From Clostridiales bacterium (GTDB lineage: Bacteria; Bacillota; Clostridia; Lachnospirales; Lachnospiraceae), in contig JAJQIK010000045.1 of assembly GCA_021199255.1 (NCBI GenBank), positions 62,001 through 126,000 on the forward strand: 64,000 bases of DNA. The letters run 5' to 3'. Below the pieces are notes generated by a model. It was not told the DNA's origin. It was given only the letters and a program-made list of their open reading frames with translations, and did no database searches. Shown here in pieces: positions 30,597 to 38,999 of the stretch. The position numbers were made by a program, and so were the translations under genes. The stretch's first letter is position 1. Every line of letters begins with the position of its first letter.

Positions 30597-31649
30597 TTAG
30601 TTATCATAATACTCTAAGATATATTCCTCTACAATAGCTTCCGACAATTCATACATTTCATTCAGCCGGCTTTCGTAATTTTCCCTGGTCAGCCGCTCTT
30701 CGCCTTTTGCCAGCCTGTCATAGACATAGTAGTTAATATCCTTGGAAAAATGAATCATATCCATATAGTGATCCAGATTGGTAATAATCTCCTTGTCGGC
30801 CTGATAATAGTAAATTTCCACATTGTCATATTCCAGCAAGGCGGCGATTGTCTGCTTCTCATTATAGATAACCGCATCCCTGCTGCCCTCCCGATAGGCG
30901 TTGTCCCACCAGAGCATGGAATAGGGAGAGAAGAAGAATTTAAAGGTGGTCTCCGGATGCGACTCTACCTGTGAGACGAGCAGGGCGATATTACCGGATA
31001 ATTCCTCAGAATTGACGGTTTCCGGCTGCATTTCGGATATGGAGGGCAGACGGCTGTATAGGCCGGTGGCCATTTCCTGACCGAAGGATTTCCATTGCGC
31101 CCAATTATAGGAATCCCCCTCGTCATAATCCGCGAGAAAAGAGTACGCCAGCATATAAGGAAGCTTTTCTAATAGGACGTCTTTATTGAGTACATATTGA
31201 TAATCGTTGAAATAATTTTTATCGTACAAATACATGGGGCAGCCGGTAGATACGTAGGTTGGCTCCGTGCTTGCCGAAAGGGAGGAGGGATCTATATTAT
31301 AAAATACATAATCCAGATCGTGCCCTTCATAAGCGATATCAAGCAGGTAACACAGATCGGCGGTTGCGCCGTAGGAGCGAATGGCTTTGATGGCAGTACA
31401 GCCGAAGGCTTCGTCAAACCACCCGTTGTTATAATTTTCACAGACAGAGGAACCGACGATAAGCGCATCGTAGTCGAAGTTGCGGAGAGTCCCGACGCAC
31501 TGGTATTCTTTATCAGTCAGCACCGCTTTTAAGCCGGGCAGGGGCTTATGGTATTGGTAAAAAGGGTCGAAAATCACTACTACGGCAATTACTGCCGCCA
31601 GCAGAAGAAATGTCCGTATGAAAAAAGATTTGATAAACTTTTTTTCCAT
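30597..31649 (-). CDS. Membrane-anchored SGNH-hydrolase-like protein (AlgJ/DltD-like partner of MBOAT)
   Basis: 350 residues. An N-terminal membrane anchor (residues 9-27) precedes an extracellular domain with a candidate SGNH nucleophile in DALIVGSSVCENYN and a D-x-x-H pair in DMIHFS near the C-terminus. Such proteins work with an MBOAT O-acyltransferase to acetylate or acylate an extracellular polymer. The MBOAT gene lies just upstream on the same strand, 51 bases away. Which polymer is modified is unknown. Confidence 0.75.
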   Translation of the reverse strand: MEKKFIKSFFIRTFLLLAAVIAVVVIFDPFYQYHKPLPGLKAVLTDKEYQCVGTLRNFDYDALIVGSSVCENYNNGWFDEAFGCTAIKAIRSYGATADLCYLLDIAYEGHDLDYVFYNIDPSSLSASTEPTYVSTGCPMYLYDKNYFNDYQYVLNKDVLLEKLPYMLAYSFLADYDEGDSYNWAQWKSFGQEMATGLYSRLPSISEMQPETVNSEELSGNIALLVSQVESHPETTFKFFFSPYSMLWWDNAYREGSRDAVIYNEKQTIAALLEYDNVEIYYYQADKEIITNLDHYMDMIHFSKDINYYVYDRLAKGEERLTRENYESRLNEMYELSEAIVEEYILEYYDN

Positions 31650-31700
31650 AGATGTAAACCGTATTCCTCCATCGTTCTAAATTCCCATACAATGATAAGA

Positions 31701-33212
31701 TTAAAAGTTAAAATATAAAAACGTACTGACCTGAGACAGCGACAAGATGCACCATACCAACAAAATACTGGCAGCCCAGCATTTGGCGGAGGTCATATTT
31801 CCGTTCATTGTGCGCTCATAGGCATTGGGCCTGAAGATCAGGAAAAAGGCCAGTAAGAACAAGAATATCATAAAAATCAGATATACATAAGCCGCGAAGT
31901 CCGGCGCCGCCATATCCAGAAACTGTCTTATCATGTAGATTTCCGAAATGTCAAGCTGGGCGGCTATGTCGTAAAGCTTACCGTTCCAGGCTCCTGAAAC
32001 AAGATTTTTGAAAAGCTGGACTGCCCCCGTTATGCTCTCGCTTCGAAAGAAAAACAGAGAAAGGTTAAATACGCTGAAGGTGCAGATCCAGCCCAACCAG
32101 GCTGGGATATGATATTTGGAGGGTCTTTTCTCTTCCCGGCCTCGTATGCCGATAATGCCGAGATTATCCCAGACCACCAGAATACCGTGGATAACGCCCC
32201 AAATCACATAAGTCCATGCCGCGCCGTGCCATAAACCGCTGAGCAGGAAGATAAGGAAGGTATTGATAAGCATACGGGTTTTACCCTTCCTGCTGCCGCC
32301 CAGGGGAATATAGACGTAGGTGATAAAGAAGCGGGACAGCGTAATATGCCATCTCTGCCAAAACTCCTTGATACTGCATGCGCGGTAAGGGGAGTTAAAG
32401 TTGAGGGGCAGGTCGACGTTGAACATTTTGCCAAGCCCTATAGCCATATCGGAGTAACCGCTGAAATCAAAGTATAATTCAAAGCTGTAGGATAGTATAA
32501 CCGCGACAGTGGATATGCCGTCCAAAGAAAAGGTCTGGGCGAATCCGTAATTGGCCATCAGCGCAAAGGTATCCGCCAGCAGAACCTTTTTGGCCAGACC
32601 CAGAACGAATAAATAGATTCCTCTGGAAAAGGAGGCGCTGTCAGGGCGGCGTCTGGAAATATCCTGAAATTGAGGAATTATTTCGTCATACAGTACGATG
32701 GGGCCGGCGATAAGCTGGGGGAAAAAGGTGACAAAGGTCACATAATCTAAGAAGGGATAGTGCCCTGCGCGTCCCTGGCAGCGGTCTATGATAAAGGATA
32801 GCTGCTGGAAGGTAAAGAAGCTGATGCCCAGCGGCAGCAGGATATTTCTTAACGTAAAGTCAGTGCCGAACAGGACATTAATATTTTCGATAAAAAAGTC
32901 GTAGTATTTGAAATAAAATAAAATCCCCAGATTCAGCGCAAGCCCGGTGAACAAGCCGACCCGGTTCCATGCGGTCCTATGGGAGGAGCCTTCGGGAATC
33001 TTAGTCAGCAGGTAGCTCAACAGATAATTCATTCCGATGCTGACGAGAATAACAGCCAGATAATTGATATTGAAATAGCCATAAAACCATAAAGACATAC
33101 CGGCTAAAAAGAAATTGGCCAGACGGTATTTTTTATAATGATTGAATCCATACCAGCCGACAAGTACCAGAGGCAGGAATATAAATATAAAAATATAGGA
33201 GTTGAATAACAT
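31701..33212 (-). CDS. MBOAT family membrane O-acyltransferase (AlgI/DltB-like)
   Basis: 503 residues with about ten to twelve membrane segments. The catalytic MBOAT region is LLSGLWHGAAWTYVIWGVIHG, with the invariant His in WHG, and LGGSRKGKTRMLIN upstream of it is typical of AlgI-like proteins. It moves acyl groups across the membrane for O-acylation of a surface polymer. First gene of a leftward pair with the SGNH-like protein; a DUF4358 lipoprotein gene diverges from it. Confidence 0.92.
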   Translation of the reverse strand: MLFNSYIFIFIFLPLVLVGWYGFNHYKKYRLANFFLAGMSLWFYGYFNINYLAVILVSIGMNYLLSYLLTKIPEGSSHRTAWNRVGLFTGLALNLGILFYFKYYDFFIENINVLFGTDFTLRNILLPLGISFFTFQQLSFIIDRCQGRAGHYPFLDYVTFVTFFPQLIAGPIVLYDEIIPQFQDISRRRPDSASFSRGIYLFVLGLAKKVLLADTFALMANYGFAQTFSLDGISTVAVILSYSFELYFDFSGYSDMAIGLGKMFNVDLPLNFNSPYRACSIKEFWQRWHITLSRFFITYVYIPLGGSRKGKTRMLINTFLIFLLSGLWHGAAWTYVIWGVIHGILVVWDNLGIIGIRGREEKRPSKYHIPAWLGWICTFSVFNLSLFFFRSESITGAVQLFKNLVSGAWNGKLYDIAAQLDISEIYMIRQFLDMAAPDFAAYVYLIFMIFLFLLAFFLIFRPNAYERTMNGNMTSAKCWAASILLVWCILSLSQVSTFLYFNF

Positions 33213-33395
33213 AAAAAATCGGAATTCCTTCCCGCATACATATTTTTCAAATAAAGGTAAAAACTACATATCATAGTATACCAAATCCGAATTGAGCTTA
33301 CAAGTGGAACGCCGGGCGGCAAGGAACGGGGGCTAAGGAACGGGCGGTTCATTGGGATGAGGGAAAAATCGAAAAAAGGCAGGAACGAAGATAAT

Positions 33396-34028
33396 ATGCG
33401 CAAAACAATCATAACGGCCTTTATGTCAGGCTTGCTTTTTCTTACCGGTTGCGGGGACAGCCTGCCGGAGGAGGAATTAGTCAATAACGGGCAGGCGTTT
33501 GAAATGCAGCAGGTGGGAGATGATCTGCAGGCCAGTAATTTTCCTTTTGGAACGATAGATTATCAGGAAAAGGAGGATTTTCCTACCTTAGAGGAGTTAG
33601 AGGAGGAAGTCAGAGCACTCCTGGGGGATCATTATTGGCCGGAAGTAGACCTGTCTAAGGAGGAGCTGGAAAAAGCCACCGGAATCACAGAGGATATGTA
33701 TGTGGAATTTCTGGCGCAGAAGCAGGTTCTGGATGCGGATATAGACACCATGATTATTATTCATGCCAAAGAGGCATATGTGGGCGAAATCGAGCAGGCG
33801 CTGGAAGACTATCGCAGCCGAATGATAGAGGAAAACCAGAAATATCCGCAGAATCTGGGCAAGGCGGAGGCGTCCCGCATGGAAACCATCAACGATTATA
33901 TCTGCTTCGTACAGTTGGGGGCGGATACCTCCGTGGTGGCGGATCAAGGACAGGATGCGGTGGTCAGCTATTGCCTTGAGGAAAATGAGAGAGCCATTTA
34001 TGTTCTGGAAAAGGCGCTGTTGGAATAA
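33396..34028 (+). CDS. DUF4358-type lipoprotein
   Basis: 210 residues from ATG 33396. A lipoprotein signal ends at LFLTGC (Cys19). The acidic mature domain has the DUF4358-like pattern (ITEDMYVEFLAQKQVL, then DTMIIIHAK, then VEQALEDYR-like IEQALEDYRSR). Genes of this family commonly sit beside MBOAT/SGNH pairs in Lachnospiraceae, as here, and may be part of the same surface acylation machinery. No enzymatic motif seen. Confidence 0.75.
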   Translation: MRKTIITAFMSGLLFLTGCGDSLPEEELVNNGQAFEMQQVGDDLQASNFPFGTIDYQEKEDFPTLEELEEEVRALLGDHYWPEVDLSKEELEKATGITEDMYVEFLAQKQVLDADIDTMIIIHAKEAYVGEIEQALEDYRSRMIEENQKYPQNLGKAEASRMETINDYICFVQLGADTSVVADQGQDAVVSYCLEENERAIYVLEKALLE

Positions 34029-34032
34029 ACAA

Positions 34033-34686
34033 TTAAGTCAGAAATTCTTTTAAGAGAAGTTCCAGCTCCTCAGCCTCTGATTTTGAAAAGGTTGGGGTTT
34101 CTTCTTCTTGCGGGGGCGCTTCTTTTTCTGCGGGGCTGCTCATGTTAATGAACTGCATGTCCGATTTAGTCTGTTCCAGGCGGCTGGACAGATGATTTTC
34201 CAGATAGTCAACCAGATTGGTGCGGAGAATCCTGATTTTTCCGGGCACATCAATTAAAGAAGATATGGCGAAATAGCAGTATAGCCCCAGAAAGCTGATG
34301 ATGTAAAAGGGAGCGATATGAAAGAAGCTCTCGCCGCGGATAATCGCAAAGCAGGCGCCGATTCCCGCCACCAGAACGGCAAGCAGCGTAAGCTGCCCTG
34401 ATAAATGCTTTAAGAAGGACAGAGGCACACAGCCAATTTTAATCTGGTTCATAAATTTGTCCACAAAAATGGGAACGTTAGCCACCTTTTCATTGATCTG
34501 GCTGCGGCTGGAGAACTTAAGCTTAAGCTGCTGAAGAGATTTATTAGTGGTTGTGGACATATTTTCCGTTTCCCAGATCAGCTTATGATATATCACTCCC
34601 ATAATAATCTGGCATATGATACTTAGTGAAAGTAATATAAGGATAGCGACCATAAAGTTTTTATGCTGAAAAAATAATGCGAACAT
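34033..34686 (-). CDS. Hypothetical membrane protein
   Basis: 217 residues from ATG 34686 (AAAGG upstream). There is one hydrophobic segment at residues 5-27 and a pair at about 95-140, with cytoplasmic-looking charged regions between. The C-terminal 60 residues are acidic and Pro/Glu-rich (PAEKEAPPQEEETP) and probably disordered. No family recognised; the layout of one plus two membrane segments is faintly MotA/ExbB-like but I see no supporting motif. Confidence 0.65.
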   Translation of the reverse strand: MFALFFQHKNFMVAILILLSLSIICQIIMGVIYHKLIWETENMSTTTNKSLQQLKLKFSSRSQINEKVANVPIFVDKFMNQIKIGCVPLSFLKHLSGQLTLLAVLVAGIGACFAIIRGESFFHIAPFYIISFLGLYCYFAISSLIDVPGKIRILRTNLVDYLENHLSSRLEQTKSDMQFINMSSPAEKEAPPQEEETPTFSKSEAEELELLLKEFLT

Positions 34687-34926
34687 ACAATAGCCTTTCT
34701 GACGAATCATAACGGGGATTTCATGCTATTACCATTATAAAAGAAATATCCCATGAAAAAAGCTGTAATGGGTCTGTAAATTCCGCGCTTTTTTGCAGAA
34801 ACCGACGCCATATCGGGAGTCAGGGGCACTGGAAACGGATAAAAATATGTGGTATAGTAGAGACGTCAGGTAAATAGGAGTTTATTTCGAAGAATCCTAT
34901 AGATTTTAAAGTTGGAGGGAATAACT

Positions 34927-35169
34927 ATGATATATCGTCCAAAAGGCGTCTGTTCTAACGCGATTGATGTAGAGGTGGAAGACGGCATTATCAAATCGGT
35001 TCAATTTACGGGAGGCTGCAACGGTAATTTACAGGGGATTGCAAGTCTGGTTGCAGGCATGAAGGCAGAGGACGCTATTGCGAAGCTCAGAGGAATCAAG
35101 TGCGGATTTAAAAATACTTCCTGCCCGGATCAACTGGCATGCGCATTACAGGAAATCTTAGATCATTAG
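34927..35169 (+). CDS. TSCPD domain protein (TIGR03905 family)
   Basis: 80 residues from ATG 34927 (GGAGGGA upstream). The domain carries the conserved cysteines of the family: GVCSNAIDVEVEDG, TGGCNGNLQGI, IKCGFKNTSCPDQLACAL. The related region at the C-terminus of B12-dependent ribonucleotide reductases may bind metal; function of the stand-alone protein is unknown. A -10-like TATAGT lies about 70 bases upstream. It may be co-transcribed with murG, 13 bases downstream. Confidence 0.88.
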   Translation: MIYRPKGVCSNAIDVEVEDGIIKSVQFTGGCNGNLQGIASLVAGMKAEDAIAKLRGIKCGFKNTSCPDQLACALQEILDH

Positions 35170-35182
35170 GAGGTCTTTTTCG

Positions 35183-36259
35183 ATGAGTAAGAAGATCGTA
35201 CTTACCGGCGGGGGAACCGCGGGACATGTAACCCCTAATATTGCCCTGATTCCCAGATTACAGGAGCTGGATTACGAAATTGTCTATATGGGGTCTTATG
35301 ATGGAATTGAGAAAAAGCTAATGGAAGATTTCGATATTCCTTATTATGGGATTGCCACCGGTAAATTCCGAAGATATTTCGATCCCAAGAATTTTTCCGA
35401 TCCCTTTCGCGTCATCAAGGGTATGAGGGAAGCGAGAAAATATTTAAAAGAAATAAAACCGGACGTATTATTTTCCAAGGGCGGATTTGTCAGCGTGCCG
35501 GTAGTACGCGCGGCGTATTCGCTGGGAATCCCCTGTATCATACATGAGTCCGATATGACGCCGGGGCTTGCCAATAAGCTCTGTATTCCGGTGGCAAAGA
35601 AGGTATGCTGTAATTTTCCGGAGACCTTCAGCCTGCTTCCGGCGGAGAAGGCGGTTCTGACCGGTTCCCCGATTCGCCAGGAATTAACCGCCGGCAGTAA
35701 GGAAGCCGCTTATCGGTTATGCGGTTTCGATTCTTCCAAGCCGGTGATTATGGCGGTGGGCGGCAGCCTTGGTTCCGCGGCGGTGAATCAGGCGGTCAGG
35801 GATGTCCTTCCGGAATTGTTAAAGGATTTTCAGGTGGTTCATTTATGCGGGAAAGAAAAGGTAGATAACCTGCTGCTTACCACGCCGGGCTATAAGCAGT
35901 TTGAATATATTAAATCCGAGATGAAGGATATCTTTGCAATGGCGGACATTGTGATTTCCAGAGCGGGCGCTAACGCCATCAGCGAGCTGCTGGCGCTGAG
36001 GAAGCCCAATATCCTGATTCCCCTTCCCGCCGCCAGCAGCCGCGGCGACCAGATATTAAACGCGAAGTCCTTTGAGTCGCAGGGCTTTAGTATTGTGATT
36101 GATGAGGACGATCTGACCGGCAAAATTTTATTGGAAAAAATTCAGGAGCTTTACTGTAACAGGCAGCTTTATATAGACGCCATGAGCAAGAGCAGGCAGC
36201 GGGACGCCATCGGAACCATCATTGGGCTGATTGAAGACGCTGTAAGGACAGACTCTTGA
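35183..36259 (+). CDS. murG: UDP-GlcNAc:lipid I GlcNAc transferase MurG
   Basis: 358 residues with AGGAGGTC upstream. It is a GT-B glycosyltransferase acting on the inner membrane face: it adds GlcNAc to lipid I to make lipid II. Motifs: LTGGGTAGHVTPN at the N-terminus, GGFVSVPVV, HESDMTPGLANK, GGSLGSAAVNQ and the UDP-GlcNAc site SRAGANAISELLALRKPNILIPLP. Normal length. It stands outside the usual division/cell-wall cluster, common in this group. Confidence 0.95.
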   Translation: MSKKIVLTGGGTAGHVTPNIALIPRLQELDYEIVYMGSYDGIEKKLMEDFDIPYYGIATGKFRRYFDPKNFSDPFRVIKGMREARKYLKEIKPDVLFSKGGFVSVPVVRAAYSLGIPCIIHESDMTPGLANKLCIPVAKKVCCNFPETFSLLPAEKAVLTGSPIRQELTAGSKEAAYRLCGFDSSKPVIMAVGGSLGSAAVNQAVRDVLPELLKDFQVVHLCGKEKVDNLLLTTPGYKQFEYIKSEMKDIFAMADIVISRAGANAISELLALRKPNILIPLPAASSRGDQILNAKSFESQGFSIVIDEDDLTGKILLEKIQELYCNRQLYIDAMSKSRQRDAIGTIIGLIEDAVRTDS

Positions 36260-36319
36260 AAATCAGGGGCTTCAATGCTAAACTTAAGTAAGGAAGAAAA
36301 TGGAAAAGGAGATAACACC

Positions 36320-37666
36320 ATGAGCAAAGTTACGTTTGACTACTCTAAAGCGGCTCCCTTCGTCAGCGACAGCGAAGTGGAGCTCATGAAAAAGCCTGTC
36401 TTAGACGCGAAGGAAGTATTGGTCAGCAAAACCGGAGCGGGCAACGATTTCTTAGGCTGGATTGACTTGCCTGTTGATTACGATAAGGAAGAGTTTGCGA
36501 GAATTAAGAAAGCGGCGGCTCAGATTCAGAGTGATTCGGAGGTATTGCTGGTTATCGGTATCGGCGGCTCTTATCTTGGAGCGAGAGCGGCGATCGAGTT
36601 TTTACGCCACAGCTTTTATAATGTGGTAGACAAGTCTGTCAGAAGGACGCCGGAAATTTACTTCGTAGGCAACTCCATCAGTTCTACTTATATTAAGCAT
36701 CTGATCGACGTGATTGGGGACAGGAATTTCTCCATTAATATGATTTCCAAGTCCGGCACCACTACAGAGCCTGCTATTGCGTTCCGCGTATTTAAGGAGA
36801 TGGCTGAGAAGAAGTATGGCAAAGAGGGCGCTGCCAGGAGAATCTACGCTACCACCGATAAGGTGAAGGGTTCCTTAAAGAATCTGGCTACAGAAGAGGG
36901 ATATGAGACATTTGTAGTACCGGACGACGTAGGCGGGCGTTTCTCAGTATTGACAGCGGTTGGGCTGTTGCCTATCGCCGTATCCGGAGCCGACATTGAT
37001 CAGCTGATGGAGGGCGCAGCAGAGGGCAGGAAGATGGCGCTGGAAGCTCCCTTCGAGGAGAATGACGCGCTGAAATATGCGGCGCTTCGCAATATTTTAT
37101 TAAGAAAGGGCAAGGCAATCGAAATTCTTGCCAATTATGAGCCCAGCGTACATTATGTATCCGAGTGGTGGAAGCAGCTTTATGGCGAATCCGAAGGAAA
37201 GGATCAGAAGGGTATTTTCCCGGCCAGCGTTGACTTGACGACGGACTTACATTCCATGGGCCAGTTTATCCAGGATGGCGCCAGAAATATGTTCGAGACA
37301 GTGCTCAATATTGAGACAAGCAGGGAAGAGATTATTATCGGCGAGGAGCCGGTAGACCTGGACGGCCTGAATTATCTGGCAGGCAAGAGCGTAGACTTTG
37401 TAAATAAAAGCGCAATGAACGGGACGATTCTTGCCCATACAGACGGTCAGGTTCCTAACTTTATGATTAAAATACCGGAAGCAAATGAGTTCTTCTTAGG
37501 CGAGCTGTTTTATTTCTTTGAATTTGCCTGCGGCGTCAGCGGTTATTTGTTAGGGGTTAATCCTTTTAACCAGCCGGGAGTAGAGAGCTACAAGAAGAAT
37601 ATGTTCGCGCTTCTCGGCAAGCCGGGTTATGAGGCTCAGAGAGAGGAATTGCTGAAGAGACTGTAA
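36320..37666 (+). CDS. pgi: Glucose-6-phosphate isomerase
   Basis: 448 residues from ATG 36320 with AAGGAG 8 bases upstream. It interconverts glucose-6-phosphate and fructose-6-phosphate in glycolysis. Seen: [40 protein letters not shown] (signature 1), and [14 protein letters not shown] with the catalytic Lys near the C-terminus. The short Firmicute-type form. A strong hairpin follows at 37714. Confidence 0.97.
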   Translation: MSKVTFDYSKAAPFVSDSEVELMKKPVLDAKEVLVSKTGAGNDFLGWIDLPVDYDKEEFARIKKAAAQIQSDSEVLLVIGIGGSYLGARAAIEFLRHSFYNVVDKSVRRTPEIYFVGNSISSTYIKHLIDVIGDRNFSINMISKSGTTTEPAIAFRVFKEMAEKKYGKEGAARRIYATTDKVKGSLKNLATEEGYETFVVPDDVGGRFSVLTAVGLLPIAVSGADIDQLMEGAAEGRKMALEAPFEENDALKYAALRNILLRKGKAIEILANYEPSVHYVSEWWKQLYGESEGKDQKGIFPASVDLTTDLHSMGQFIQDGARNMFETVLNIETSREEIIIGEEPVDLDGLNYLAGKSVDFVNKSAMNGTILAHTDGQVPNFMIKIPEANEFFLGELFYFFEFACGVSGYLLGVNPFNQPGVESYKKNMFALLGKPGYEAQREELLKRL

Positions 37667-37713
37667 GGATACAGGATTTTGGGCGATCAATAGAATATTA
37701 TGCAGTATGATTA

Positions 37714-37743
37714 TGAGGGAGTGCCGATTTTGGCGCTCCCTCA
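37714..37743 (+). terminator. Terminator-like hairpin after pgi
   Basis: The arms TGAGGGAGTGCC and GGCGCTCCCTCA (one G-U pair) surround a six-base loop; the following T-run is weak (TTGCTGTT). Confidence 0.7.
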
Positions 37744-37812
37744 TTGCTGTTCAGACCCGGCCGCGTTATTGATAAAAATATCATTTATTTTCCACTTTAT
37801 TGAAAAAAGTTA

Positions 37813-37869
37813 TTGACATGGAGGTTAGTTAGTGCTAACCTTTTAATTGCAAGGTTAGCAAAGACTAAC
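37813..37869 (+). promoter_or_regulatory. Operator/promoter region of the fur-feo cluster with GTTAG/CTAAC repeats
   Basis: TTGACA at 37813 is followed by two inverted repeats of GTTAG and CTAAC: GGTTAGTTAGTGCTAACC (37823-37840) and GGTTAGCAAAGACTAAC (37853-37869). The arms recall metalloregulator (DtxR/IdeR-like GGTTAG) half sites. A related GTTA-CAA-CTAAC occurs before the second feoA (about 38688). Binding protein unknown; the Fur-family protein encoded next is one candidate. Confidence 0.6.
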
Positions 37870-37903
37870 TTAAAAGACTGGCGCGAAAGGAGGCATACCG
37901 GCT

Positions 37904-38392
37904 GTGGGCAGAAGCGAAAACGGGACGCAGGAGAACGGCGTTTACTATCGGGCGACGGAGCAGAAGCAATATATTATAGCGAAGCTGAAGGAGCGCGGGT
38001 TTCGTATCACGAATCAACGAAAGCTTATTATTGACTGTATCCTGGCAAATGAGTTTAGCTGCTGTAAGGAAATATATTGTCAGGTATGCAAGATCGATCC
38101 GTCAATCGGAATTGCGACGGTATATCGCATGGTTAATACTTTAGAGGATATAGGCGCGATTAACCGCAAGAATATGTATCATGTATGTTTTGAGGAGGAA
38201 CCCGCGAAGGTACATAGCTGCATGGTACAGTTCGACGACCATACCAGAGTGAAGCTAAGCCCTGAGGAATGGAAGCGTATCGTTAAGGCGGGACTGAAAA
38301 CCTGCGGTTATCTGGACAATCGCAATGTAGAGCTGATTGAAATGCGGGAATGTAATCATATGGACGCTGCCGGGGTAGCCGCGGTCGTATAA
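37904..38392 (+). CDS. Divergent Fur-family regulator
   Basis: 162 residues from a GTG 10 bases after AGGAGG. The winged helix is recognisable (ERGFRITNQRKLIIDCILAN, then IGIATVYRMVNTLEDIGAI). The C-terminal half lacks the HHHH/CxxC pattern of standard Fur dimerisation domains and instead has scattered Cys/His/Glu (VHSCMVQFDDHTR, LKTCGY, ECNHMD), so metal sensing may differ. It leads the feoA-feoA-feoB cluster and probably regulates it. Confidence 0.82.
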   Translation: MGRSENGTQENGVYYRATEQKQYIIAKLKERGFRITNQRKLIIDCILANEFSCCKEIYCQVCKIDPSIGIATVYRMVNTLEDIGAINRKNMYHVCFEEEPAKVHSCMVQFDDHTRVKLSPEEWKRIVKAGLKTCGYLDNRNVELIEMRECNHMDAAGVAAVV

Positions 38393-38412
38393 GAGCAAAG
38401 GAGAATATTGTG

Positions 38413-38622
38413 ATGCCATTGTCATTTGCAAAAGAGGGAGAGATAAATTCCATTAAAAAGGTGGGCGGCAAGGAAGAGACCAGACAGTTTTTGGAGAATC
38501 TTGGTTTTGTGACAGGCGCCAATGTAACGGTAGTGTCTACCGTGAATGGAAACCTGATTGTAAATATTAAGGATTCCAGAATTGCCATTGGCAAGGATAT
38601 GGCGTCCCGTATTATGGTGTAG
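38413..38622 (+). CDS. feoA: FeoA-domain ferrous iron transport protein (first copy)
   Basis: 69 residues with AAGGAG upstream (a GTG one codon earlier is possible). It is an SH3-like FeoA domain: NLGFVTGANVTVVSTVNGNLIVNIKDSRIAIGK. FeoA interacts with FeoB in Fe(II) import. It lies 20 bases after the Fur-type gene; 130 bases, including operator-like sequence, separate it from the second feoA. Confidence 0.88.
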   Translation: MPLSFAKEGEINSIKKVGGKEETRQFLENLGFVTGANVTVVSTVNGNLIVNIKDSRIAIGKDMASRIMV

Positions 38623-38752
38623 GCTGTTTTGCTGAAAGAGCGATAGGGCAGAGTCGCCCGCCGCTTTTTTCATAGAGGGGAGTAAGTTACAACTAACATC
38701 TATTTTATGTGTGGACGTGGAATAGAGAGTATAAGAGGATAGGAGAACGGCG

Positions 38753-38977
38753 ATGAAAACATTAAAGGAAGTGGCCTGCGGCGAGACCGTAACCGTAAAG
38801 AAGCTGTCCGGCGAGGGCCCGGTCAAAAGACGTATCATGGATATGGGGATTACCAAAGGCGTTCAGATTTACGTGCGCAAGGTAGCGCCCCTCGGCGACC
38901 CGGTAGAGGTAACCGTGCGGGGATACGAGTTGTCTCTTCGCAAGGCGGACGCGGAAATGATTGAAGTAGAAAGCTAA
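38753..38977 (+). CDS. feoA: FeoA-domain ferrous iron transport protein (second copy)
   Basis: 74 residues, AGGAGAACGGCG before the start. FeoA SH3-like fold with GPVKRRIMDMGITKGVQIYVRKVAPLGDPVEVTVRGYELSLRKADA, closer to the classical FeoA consensus than the first copy. The two copies are clearly distinct in sequence, so they likely have different roles. feoB follows after 22 bases. Confidence 0.93.
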   Translation: MKTLKEVACGETVTVKKLSGEGPVKRRIMDMGITKGVQIYVRKVAPLGDPVEVTVRGYELSLRKADAEMIEVES

Positions 38978-38999
38978 AAAGCAGATTGAGGAGGAAAAA

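Noticed and set aside
34033-34686. MotA/ExbB-type proton channel
   Set aside because: The arrangement of membrane segments is only superficially similar; the expected conserved residues and a MotB/ExbD partner gene are missing.
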